5,878 bases of DNA. It comes from Bacteroidota bacterium (GTDB lineage Bacteria; Bacteroidota; Bacteroidia; Bacteroidales; VadinHA17). Each line of letters begins with the position of its first letter. The first letter of the stretch is position 1. Below the pieces are notes generated by a model that was given only the letters and a program-made list of their open reading frames with translations, had not been told where the DNA came from and did no database searches. Location: assembly GCA_012838685.1 (NCBI GenBank), contig DUOU01000272.1:1-5878 (forward strand). Direction: 5' to 3'. The translations under genes were made by a program, and so were the position numbers. Positions 1-5,878 of the stretch are shown in pieces.

Positions 1-1502
1 ATGTTGGCGACAATGTAGGCGATGTTGCTGGTATGGGAGCCGACCTTTACGAATCATATTGCGGCTCTATTCTTGCTACTGCGGCACTTGGAGCGGCACT
101 TCCAGGCCTGGCTCCTGAAGCCCAGGTTGGTGCTGTTATAGCTCCCATGGTAGTCGCGGGTATTGGCGTAATTCTATCGATAATAGGTATCTTTATGATC
201 CGCACCAAAGAGTCGGCCACCCAGAAAAACCTTCTCAACGCCCTTCTGTTGGGTACAGGTGGTAGTTCGGCACTTATACTCGTAGCTGTTGCTATTATGG
301 CCGCTGTTGGATTCCTGTCATGGGGTATTTTTGGTTCGGTTATTTCCGGACTTATTGCCGGAGTGATCATTGGCCAGGCTACCGAGCACTTCACTTCCGA
401 TGAATACGCTCACACAAAAGGTATAGCGAAACAGGCTCAACAAGGTCCCGCCACAACCATCATCGACGGTATCGCTGTTGGTATGTTGTCTACTTGGGTT
501 CCGGTTATAACAATTGTTGCCGGTATCATCGCCGCCTACGCTTTTGCCGGTGGTTTCAGCAATTTTGCCAACGGTGTGTACGGTATCGGTTTCGCCGCTG
601 TTGGTATGTTATCGACACTTGGCATCACCTTGGCGACCGACGCTTTCGGTCCTATAGCCGACAACGCCGGTGGTAACGCTGAGATGAGCCGCCTTCCGAA
701 AGAGGTTCGCGAACGTACCGATGCTCTCGATATGCTCGGCAACACAACCGCGGCCACAGGTAAAGGTTTCGCTATCGGTTCAGCCGGTCTGACCGCTTTG
801 GCTCTTTTGGCATCTTATATGGAAGAGATCAAACTTTGGATAGGCAAACTTCCCGAGAAGGCTGAGGCGTTTTTCAGCTCGACAGGTACAAATGTAGCCG
901 ATGCCAATATACTGGACTTTGTAAGTTACTACAATATCAACCTTTTCAATCCTATTGTTCTCGGTGGTGTCTTTATAGGTGCCATGATGGCCTTCGTATT
1001 CTGCGCCATGACCATGAAAGCTGTTGGTCGCGCCGCCGGTGCCATGGTTGATGAGGTTCGTCGTCAGTTCCGCGAAATTCCGGGTATCATGGAAGGGGAA
1101 GCCACTCCCGAGTACCCCAAATGTGTTGAGATATCGACCAAAGGCGCCCAGAAAGAGATGCTTGTTCCTTCACTGCTCGCTATAGCCGTACCTGTTGCGG
1201 TTGGTATAGTTCTGGGCGTAGGAGGTGTCGTTGGTCTGTTGGCAGGTGGTCTTACCACTGGTTTCACCCTGGCTGTTATGTTGAACAATGCTGGTGGAGC
1301 CTGGGACAACGCTAAGAAATTCATTGAAAAAGGAAATTACGGTGGTAAAGGAAGTAGTGCTCACCACGCCGCTGTTGTTGGTGATACCGTAGGAGATCCC
1401 TTCAAGGATACCAGTGGTCCTTCACTCAACATCCTTATCAAACTGATGTCAATGGTTGCCATTGTTATGGCCGGTCTTACCGTTACCTTCAGCCTGTTCT
1501 AG
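1..1502 (+). CDS. hppA: Membrane-bound ion-translocating pyrophosphatase, K+-dependent Na+-type (5' partial)
   Basis: This inner-membrane enzyme hydrolyses cytoplasmic pyrophosphate and uses the energy to pump Na+ and/or H+ outward. The gene enters from the left, in frame from base 3; 499 codons and a TAG stop are visible, against roughly 700-800 residues in the family, so the first helices are missing. Active-site motifs seen are NVGDVAGMGADLYESY (12-59), DAFGPIADNAGG (about 639-674), GNTTAATGKG (738-767), GGAWDNAKKFIE (about 1293-1328) and GDTVGDPFKDTSGPS (about 1380-1424), with many hydrophobic helices between. In GNTTAATGKG the Ala (750-752) and Gly (759-761) match the K+-dependent class; K+-independent enzymes carry Lys and Thr there. 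The Glu of LYESY (51-53), with Gly rather than Glu four residues on (63-65), matches Na+-pumping enzymes. Some Bacteroides relatives pump both Na+ and H+; the residues that would separate these lie mostly upstream. A terminator follows directly, so the gene ends its transcript. Confidence 0.97.
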   Translation, partial: VGDNVGDVAGMGADLYESYCGSILATAALGAALPGLAPEAQVGAVIAPMVVAGIGVILSIIGIFMIRTKESATQKNLLNALLLGTGGSSALILVAVAIMAAVGFLSWGIFGSVISGLIAGVIIGQATEHFTSDEYAHTKGIAKQAQQGPATTIIDGIAVGMLSTWVPVITIVAGIIAAYAFAGGFSNFANGVYGIGFAAVGMLSTLGITLATDAFGPIADNAGGNAEMSRLPKEVRERTDALDMLGNTTAATGKGFAIGSAGLTALALLASYMEEIKLWIGKLPEKAEAFFSSTGTNVADANILDFVSYYNINLFNPIVLGGVFIGAMMAFVFCAMTMKAVGRAAGAMVDEVRRQFREIPGIMEGEATPEYPKCVEISTKGAQKEMLVPSLLAIAVPVAVGIVLGVGGVVGLLAGGLTTGFTLAVMLNNAGGAWDNAKKFIEKGNYGGKGSSAHHAAVVGDTVGDPFKDTSGPSLNILIKLMSMVAIVMAGLTVTFSLF

Positions 1503-1528
1503 AATCAGGACAAACAATCTAAATATTG

Positions 1529-1562
1529 GAGAGGACACCCAAACCGGGTGTCCTCTTTTTTT
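1529..1562 (+). terminator. Rho-independent terminator of hppA
   Basis: A perfect 10-bp stem (GAGGACACCC at 1531-1540 pairing with GGGTGTCCTC at 1546-1555) encloses the five-base loop AAACC. Seven T residues follow at once (1556-1562). The stem extends by A1530-T1556 and possibly a G-T wobble at 1529. It starts 27 bases after the hppA stop codon, so it should end that transcript and separate it from everything downstream. Confidence 0.93.
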
Positions 1563-1654
1563 ATTGGTTAAGCGGCGCGAGTCAACGCTCTGCCAAAGAG
1601 CGCGGTTTTGTCAACCCATGCGGAGCGACTTGATAATTATACCTTGTTTTTGGA

Positions 1655-2005
1655 GATGAATTTGTATTTAGAAAAAAATTTGAAGCGCTTAATCGCGTAA
1701 ATCTTTCCGACGACGAATTTTCGCGTTTGCGGGAGGAGATCATCAGTCCCGAAGTTAAGGCATCAAAGATGCTTCGCGAGGGTCATGAAAAGTTCAAGGA
1801 GGATAAATACAACAGGGAGATAGCCGCTATTGTCCACAATTATGGCATACAAACAGTCGATCTGAAAAGGTTTGTTGAAAATATAATGAGCCGGTCAATA
1901 AATCCGGGACAAAACAGATGGTATCACGGATCTGCCTTAGTTTTTCGTCATATAAGGGCTGCGGCTGTCATGGCCTTCCTCCTTCTCTCTTCTCAAATAG
2001 ACTGA
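1655..2005 (+). pseudogene. Remnant resembling a type I restriction endonuclease R subunit (HsdR)
   Basis: A frame with no stop runs from about 1637 to the TGA at 2003-2005, but it has no ATG start; only a TTG at 1727 is available. The first part (1655-1780) reads FRKKFEALNRVNLSDDEF and then EEIISPEVKASKMLREG, which recalls the N-terminal region of some HsdR proteins. Next comes IAAIVHNYGIQTVDLKRF followed by VENIMSR (to about 1896), which recalls a segment near the C terminus of HsdR. After that the frame turns into unrelated sequence. HsdR is normally around 800-1100 residues, so this looks like a short relic with the motor and nuclease domains deleted. The assignment rests on remembered family resemblance, not alignment, and a small unknown protein remains possible. 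No hsdM or hsdS piece is visible nearby. Confidence 0.38.
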
Positions 2006-2075
2006 TACTGAGTTTCAGCAACTTCTCCGCTTCGTTGGTACCAATGCGCTCGCAAAAGTTTACAAATTCACTCGA
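1968..2075 (-). pseudogene. Possible transposase fragment (IS5-group, N-terminal part)
   Basis: Reading the - strand from about 2075 down gives SSEFVNFCERIGTNEAEK and then LLKLSISLFEKREGGRP, ending at a TGA whose complement lies at 1968-1970. The stretch EFVNFCERIG followed by an amphipathic helix resembles the N-terminal region of Bacteroidota transposases of the IS5 group, just ahead of their conserved DTTVQEKNIT-type motif. That motif, the rest of the enzyme, terminal inverted repeats and a start codon are all absent. The frame overlaps the tail of the HsdR-like frame on the other strand, which fits an old insertion that later decayed. It is short and the family call is tentative. Confidence 0.28.
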
Positions 2076-2080
2076 AATAA

Positions 2081-2145
2081 AGTAACAAAAACTTAACCTC
2101 GATTAACTGAATCTTAACCCTCGATTAACCAAATCTTAACATTAT
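2081..2145 (+). promoter_or_regulatory. Array of TTAAC boxes at helical spacing (Pho-box-like operator)
   Basis: TTAAC occurs at 2093, 2103, 2114, 2125 and 2136, at steps of 10, 11, 11 and 11 bp. A degenerate copy, GTAAC at 2082, lies one further 11-bp step upstream. The base before each exact box alternates C, A, C, A, C, so the array also reads as a 21-22 bp repeat (CTTAACCTCG then ATTAACTGAAT, repeated with small changes). One box per helical turn places every box on the same DNA face. This is how PhoB/PhoP-type OmpR-family response regulators bind direct repeats; the Bacillus PhoP box is TT(A/C/T)ACA with the same period. The array ends just before a -7-like element and about 55 bases before the phosphodiesterase start, as expected for an activator replacing the -33 contact. 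The regulator itself is not in the window. Confidence 0.62.
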
Positions 2146-2146
2146 T

Positions 2147-2158
2147 TAGGTTCGTTTG
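2147..2158 (+). promoter_or_regulatory. Probable Bacteroidota-type -7 promoter element of the phosphodiesterase operon
   Basis: Two overlapping matches to the Bacteroidota -7 consensus TAnnTTTG are present, each with one mismatch: TAGGTTCG (2147-2154) and TTCGTTTG (2151-2158). No TTTG -33 element lies about 20 bp upstream; that position is occupied by the TTAAC array. This suggests a promoter dependent on an activator. Transcription would begin near 2160, leaving a leader of about 40 nt that is A/T-rich and has no strong Shine-Dalgarno sequence, normal for the phylum. Confidence 0.45.
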
Positions 2159-2199
2159 CACAAATGAAATGAAAAATCAACTCATAAAAATTAATTACA

Positions 2200-3345
2200 A
2201 TGAAGAAAAAAAGCATTTTATTGATTGGATTTTTGTTCGCTTTCAACTTAATGTTCGGACAACGAACCGATGTTGAAGGAATGATGTATTTGGACGAGAA
2301 TCGTCGTCCCATTTATAGTGAGAATATAGTTATTCCGGATGTAAACGGTTATCAGGTTTTGAAGTGCGATTTTCACACGCACACTGTGTTTTCCGATGGT
2401 GTGGTATGGCCTACCATTCGCGCGCAAGAAGCTTGGGAAGAAGGTTTAGATGCCATTGCGCTAACCGAGCATATAGAATATCATCCGTATAAAGATGATG
2501 TTAAAGTAGATCATAATCGCTCTCACGAGCTTATAGAAACTAGTTCCAAAAAGAACAATGTTCTGTTAATAAAAGGAACGGAGATTACCCGGCAAACACC
2601 TCCCGGACATTTCAATGCTATTTTTATAGGAGATGCCTCTTCTTATATTGAAGAAAACGTCTCGGAAAGAGATCGTGAAGCTGTAATGAAAGCCTCCGAA
2701 CAAAAAGCATTTATCTTTTGGAATCATCCGGGATGGCGGCCCAATATCGCCGGTTCATACGAGTGGATTCCATTTGTGGACGATTTGCATAAAAACAAAG
2801 CATTGCACGGCATTGAAGTTATCAACGGATTCGGATTTCACATGAAAGCTCTCGATTGGTGTGTTGATAAAGGATTAACCGTAATGGGAACTTCTGATAT
2901 CCATAATCTGATCGGACATGATTACGATCGTAGCAAAGACTATGTTCATCGTACCATGACGTTAGTTTTAGCGAAAAACAGAACTCCTGAGTCTATTCGT
3001 GAAGCTTTGAACGCGGGGCGTACGGTTGCTTGGGCAAGCAAAATTTTAGCAGGAAAAGAAGAAAATGTGAAGGCGCTTTTTGATGCTTGCGTGAAAATTA
3101 ACCCTTTTCACTATACGGAAGAGAACAACGGGGAAAAGACAAACTTCTACGAGATTAAAAATTCAAGTGATTTATACTTTGAGCTAAAATTAAAAGAAGG
3201 AGACGCCACGGAACAAATCGTTCTCTATCCTCAATCCAAACAATTGATTTCAGCGAAAGCCGGTCAATCTTCGCTTACCTATGAAGTAACTTCCACTTAT
3301 GTAAGAAGCGATAAACATCTGGAAGTCAAATTGCAATTGAAATAG
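2200..3345 (+). CDS. Secreted PHP-domain metal-dependent phosphodiesterase
   Basis: This 381-residue protein is probably a periplasmic hydrolase of phosphate mono- or diesters that uses a cluster of divalent metals. Residues 1-20 form a classical signal peptide (a KKK start, a hydrophobic core, FG before Gln21) with no lipobox Cys. The PHP fold follows with its metal-binding motifs: DFHTHTVFSDG (His59, His61, Asp66), LTEH (His91), KGTE (Glu128), GHFNAI (His137), NHPGW (His176), IEV (Glu206) and SDIH (Asp233, His235). All the usual ligands look intact. Residues from about 300 on are strand-rich and probably make a small C-terminal beta domain. It resembles the Bacteroidota proteins annotated as the Sb-PDE family of phosphodiesterases, related to PHP enzymes that cleave organophosphate diesters. 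The ATG at 2200 is chosen because the signal peptide starts there. It lies directly behind the TTAAC array and shares a transcript with the receptor gene 59 bp downstream. The exact substrate cannot be read from sequence. Confidence 0.9.
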   Translation: MKKKSILLIGFLFAFNLMFGQRTDVEGMMYLDENRRPIYSENIVIPDVNGYQVLKCDFHTHTVFSDGVVWPTIRAQEAWEEGLDAIALTEHIEYHPYKDDVKVDHNRSHELIETSSKKNNVLLIKGTEITRQTPPGHFNAIFIGDASSYIEENVSERDREAVMKASEQKAFIFWNHPGWRPNIAGSYEWIPFVDDLHKNKALHGIEVINGFGFHMKALDWCVDKGLTVMGTSDIHNLIGHDYDRSKDYVHRTMTLVLAKNRTPESIREALNAGRTVAWASKILAGKEENVKALFDACVKINPFHYTEENNGEKTNFYEIKNSSDLYFELKLKEGDATEQIVLYPQSKQLISAKAGQSSLTYEVTSTYVRSDKHLEVKLQLK

Positions 3346-3404
3346 GTTTAAGTAAAAATTGCCAGATCTACATAAGTAATTAATAATATCAACAATAATA
3401 AAAT

Positions 3405-5878
3405 ATGAAAAAAGAAAAAACAGTGGTTTATGGACTTAAAAATTGCCGTAAAACAACTTTAATTACAATTCTAAATGTAGTTGTATTGCTGTTATTAAAT
3501 AGTATAGGCGCATTTAGTCCCAATATTTATGGTGAAAATATCAACTTGGAAATTGCCCAGCCCCAACAAAGAAATATTACAGGGAAGGTGCTTGATGTTG
3601 AAGGAGTTCCCCTGCCTGGTGTTTATGTGATTGTACAAGGCACATCAATTGGGACGGTCACAGATATAGATGGCGAATTCTCACTTGATATTCCATTGGG
3701 CGCCGAGATACTTCAGTTCTCATTCATAGGAATGAAGACAGTGGAACAAATAATAGGCAGTGAGAGCAATTTTTCCATAATAATGGAAGAGGATGCATTT
3801 TCTTTTGATGAAGTTGTTGTTATTGGTTATGGTAGCGTTAGAAAAAAAGATTTAACAGGCTCGGTTGGATCAATCGACGGAATAAAAATCTCTGAGCGTA
3901 AAGTGACACAGGTTTCTTCGGCCTTGCAGGGTGCCATTCCCGGATTGATGGTGACACGTGATAATGGAGCTCCGGGCGCGACCTCAAGTATTCGAGTTAG
4001 GGGAGTAACAACGATTGGAGACAGTAACCCCCTAATACTTGTAGATGGGATGCAAGTTAGTGATATCAATCAAATCAATCCTGCGGATATTGAAAACATT
4101 TCAGTATTAAAGGATGCGGCATCTTCTTCTATATATGGTTCTCGAGCCGCATCGGGAGTGATTCTGGTAACAACCAAAAGGGCTAAAACCGGTGAGGTGG
4201 CAATAGAATATAATTATGAGTATGGTATTGAAAAACCCACAGAGTTCCCGGAATATGCGGGACCAGAGCTCTATATGACAAGGATCAATGAAATGCAATG
4301 GAATACCAATAAGAATATTGGTGCTGAAGACCCACTTTATTCTGAAGAGTTAATAGATAATTATCAACAATTGAACGCTGAAAATCCGGACGAATATCCT
4401 ATGACCGATTGGATAAAACTCGCATTAAAAAAATATGCTCCGCGTCAAACCCATGGATTGAGAATATCCGCGGGTTCAAAAATGATAAAAAGTCTTACTT
4501 CTTTATCTTATGATGAAGTGGGAGGGCTATTTGAGCACAGGAATTATGAAAGGTTCACCGCTCGATTCAATAATGACATCTCAATTAGTGACAATCTTTC
4601 GGCATCTTTAGATTTCCACGCGAAACGAGATATCAGTGAAAGTCCCTCTATTGATCCTATTAGCTGGATGCACATTACTGCTCCTATATATGCCGCGGTA
4701 TGGTCGAATGGGCTTGTCGCATCGGGAAAATCATCGGATAACTTTTATGGATCAATGATATATGGCGGTTTTGACAATACCTGGACAAATCAATATGGTG
4801 GAAGAGTTTCAATTAGTTATAGCCCCCTGCAAGGATTGAACTTTAAGGTAAGTGTAGCCCCTGAAGTTAACAACGATAAGAGAAAGTATTTTCGTAAGCA
4901 AGTGAAATATACCAATTACGATGATCCATCTACATATTTGGGGACATTAAATGCCAACCCTAATACCAGGCTTGTGGAAGAGCGTTTCGACAATCATCAC
5001 ATCACATCGAATGTTATTGTTGATTATACCAAAAGTATCCAGAATCACAACCTGAACGCAATGATAGGTTACGAAAATTACTACTTTTTCAGCGAATCGG
5101 TACGAGGAGAAAGTGAACAATTAGAACTGTCATCATTTCCATATTTAGACTTAGCGAACAAGAACTTTTTAGGTGTTGGAGGAAATGCTTTTGAAAATGC
5201 CTATCGTTCTTATTTTGGAAGGTTAATGTATAATTTTAAAGATAAATACTTATTACAGGGAAATATACGTTATGACGGATCTTCCCGTTTCGCCAAAGCA
5301 TACAGATGGGGGGCATTCCCTTCCTTCTCCGCTGGATGGGTGATTTCGGAAGAGCCTTTTATGGACAACATTCCCGCACTTTCATTTTTAAAGTTTAGAA
5401 TTTCCTATGGAAAGTTGGGCAATGAAAGAATTGGAAATTATCCTTATCAATCATTGATACAGTTCTCGAATGCATTATTTCAGGAAGGTGATGCGATAAC
5501 ATCTGTGCAAACAGCAGCGCAACAGAGTTATGTTATTGAAGATATTTCCTGGGAGTCAACCGGAGTTTTTGACGTTGGTCTTGACGCCTCCTTTTTTGAT
5601 AATAAGCTGCAATTCACCGGAGATTACTACAAAAAAGTAACTAGCGATATGCTATTGGAACTTGAGATCCCCGACTTTATAGGATATGACAATCCTTTCC
5701 AAAACACCGGTAAAATGTACACAACCGGTTGGGAAGTAGAATTGAAGTATAGGGATAATATAGGTAAATTGAACTATTCAATAACCGGCAATATTTCTGA
5801 CTCCAAAAGTATAATGGGTGATTTGGGAGGTATAGAGTTTTTAGGTGATCAGGTAAAATTTGAAGGTAGTGAATTTAA
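3405..5878 (+). CDS. SusC/RagA-family TonB-dependent outer-membrane receptor (3' partial)
   Basis: This outer-membrane beta-barrel imports a bulky nutrient using TonB and the proton-motive force, normally with a SusD-like surface lipoprotein as lid. The frame is open from ATG 3405 to the window edge: 824 codons of a protein usually near 1000 residues or more. Residues 1 to about 51 are a long leader with a hydrophobic core at about 19-37. A carboxypeptidase-regulatory-like domain spans about 58-128 (NITGKVLDVEGVPLPGV, then GTVTDIDGEFSL). The TonB-box-like DEVVVIGYG lies at 135-143. The plug spans about 150-260, with ALQGAIPGLMV, IRVRGV, NPLILVDGM, ISVLKDAASSSIYGSRAASG and VILVTTK. The barrel follows, with late landmarks RYDGSSRF (about 622), GKLGNERIGNYPY (about 669), ISWESTGVFDVGLDASFFDN (about 714-733) and NTGKMYTTGWEVELKY (767-782). 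No STN domain precedes the regulatory-like domain, so sigma/anti-sigma signalling is not indicated. The gene lies 59 bp after the phosphodiesterase with no terminator between. The substrate is unknown; the context suggests a phosphate ester. Confidence 0.97.
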   Translation, partial: MKKEKTVVYGLKNCRKTTLITILNVVVLLLLNSIGAFSPNIYGENINLEIAQPQQRNITGKVLDVEGVPLPGVYVIVQGTSIGTVTDIDGEFSLDIPLGAEILQFSFIGMKTVEQIIGSESNFSIIMEEDAFSFDEVVVIGYGSVRKKDLTGSVGSIDGIKISERKVTQVSSALQGAIPGLMVTRDNGAPGATSSIRVRGVTTIGDSNPLILVDGMQVSDINQINPADIENISVLKDAASSSIYGSRAASGVILVTTKRAKTGEVAIEYNYEYGIEKPTEFPEYAGPELYMTRINEMQWNTNKNIGAEDPLYSEELIDNYQQLNAENPDEYPMTDWIKLALKKYAPRQTHGLRISAGSKMIKSLTSLSYDEVGGLFEHRNYERFTARFNNDISISDNLSASLDFHAKRDISESPSIDPISWMHITAPIYAAVWSNGLVASGKSSDNFYGSMIYGGFDNTWTNQYGGRVSISYSPLQGLNFKVSVAPEVNNDKRKYFRKQVKYTNYDDPSTYLGTLNANPNTRLVEERFDNHHITSNVIVDYTKSIQNHNLNAMIGYENYYFFSESVRGESEQLELSSFPYLDLANKNFLGVGGNAFENAYRSYFGRLMYNFKDKYLLQGNIRYDGSSRFAKAYRWGAFPSFSAGWVISEEPFMDNIPALSFLKFRISYGKLGNERIGNYPYQSLIQFSNALFQEGDAITSVQTAAQQSYVIEDISWESTGVFDVGLDASFFDNKLQFTGDYYKKVTSDMLLELEIPDFIGYDNPFQNTGKMYTTGWEVELKYRDNIGKLNYSITGNISDSKSIMGDLGGIEFLGDQVKFEGSEF

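Larger units (their letters stand above)
1563..2080. other. Gene-poor, decayed spacer between hppA and the phosphodiesterase operon
   Basis: No intact gene is supported in this stretch. Apart from the two relics listed separately, it contains a weak hairpin (CGCTCT at 1586-1591 pairing with AGAGCG at 1597-1602, loop GCCAA), two copies of GTCAAC about 30 bases apart (1581 and 1610), and a 10-bp palindrome TTGGTACCAA at 2035-2044. None has a clear role. The mix of gene scraps on opposite strands suggests a former accessory insertion reduced by deletion. Confidence 0.5.

Noticed and set aside
47..1367. Several open frames on the - strand and other frames inside hppA
   Set aside because: They overlap a strongly conserved pyrophosphatase frame, are rich in Pro, Ala and Arg as expected of antisense shadows, and show no recognisable domain or promoter.
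1586..1602. Hairpin CGCTCT/AGAGCG as a second terminator
   Set aside because: The stem is only 6 bp and the T-run after it is short and interrupted by G; a much stronger terminator lies just upstream.
1456..1659. 67-codon + frame crossing the hppA end
   Set aside because: It overlaps the hppA C terminus and runs through the terminator hairpin, with no recognisable motif, so it is a chance frame.
1656..1697. Tiny frame starting ATG at 1656 after GGAG
   Set aside because: Only 13 codons before a stop, and it overlaps the HsdR-like frame; the purine stretch is not persuasive in an organism that makes little use of Shine-Dalgarno sites.
2035..2044. Palindrome TTGGTACCAA as an operator
   Set aside because: Single 10-bp palindrome with no extended symmetry, inside the transposase-like frame and not positioned on a promoter; it may be chance.
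2081..2145. CRISPR array or ordinary tandem-repeat satellite
   Set aside because: The unit is 11 bp (22 bp as a double unit), with no spacers and no cas genes, and it lies precisely at a promoter, which fits an operator better.
3827..4298. Two - strand frames within the SusC-like gene
   Set aside because: They lie opposite the conserved plug domain and have no recognisable features, so they are shadows.
5876..5878. TAA at the very end as the stop of the receptor gene
   Set aside because: It is out of frame: the reading frame has TTT at 5874-5876 and then an incomplete codon, and the barrel is not complete.

Overview
The window looks like chromosomal DNA of a Bacteroidota member, most likely an anaerobic Bacteroidales species. 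The evidence is a SusC/RagA-type TonB-dependent receptor, a secreted PHP-domain phosphodiesterase of a kind common in that phylum, starts without clear Shine-Dalgarno sequences but with A/T-rich leaders, and a -7-like promoter element close to TAnnTTTG. All intact genes read on the + strand. No rRNA, tRNA, CRISPR array or complete mobile element is visible.

Layout. (1) Bases 1-1502 are the C-terminal two thirds of a membrane-bound ion-pumping pyrophosphatase (hppA). Its diagnostic residues point to a K+-dependent enzyme of the Na+-pumping type. It ends at a strong intrinsic terminator (about 1529-1562). (2) Bases 1563-2080 hold no intact gene. They look like decayed accessory DNA: a short + strand frame resembling pieces of a type I restriction subunit (HsdR), and a - strand scrap resembling the N-terminal part of an IS5-group transposase. 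(3) Bases 2081-2199 are a compact regulatory region: five TTAAC boxes plus one degenerate copy, spaced 10-11 bp apart, then a -7-like element and a leader of about 40 nt. The helical spacing resembles the direct-repeat sites of PhoB/PhoP-type (OmpR-family) response regulators. (4) Bases 2200-3345 encode a secreted PHP-fold metal-dependent phosphodiesterase. (5) From 3405 to the window end runs a SusC-family outer-membrane receptor, still open at base 5878 after 824 codons.

The receptor starts 59 bp after the phosphodiesterase with no terminator between them, so they probably form one transcript led by the TTAAC array. A SusD-like lipoprotein would be expected just beyond the window. Inference: this may be a phosphate-starvation-type scavenging operon, in which the periplasmic enzyme hydrolyses phosphodiesters that the TonB-dependent receptor brings in. 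The pyrophosphatase is a separate housekeeping unit, visibly richer in G and C than the A/T-rich operon. No clearly new type of system is present; the repeat-controlled phosphodiesterase/receptor operon is the most interesting part.
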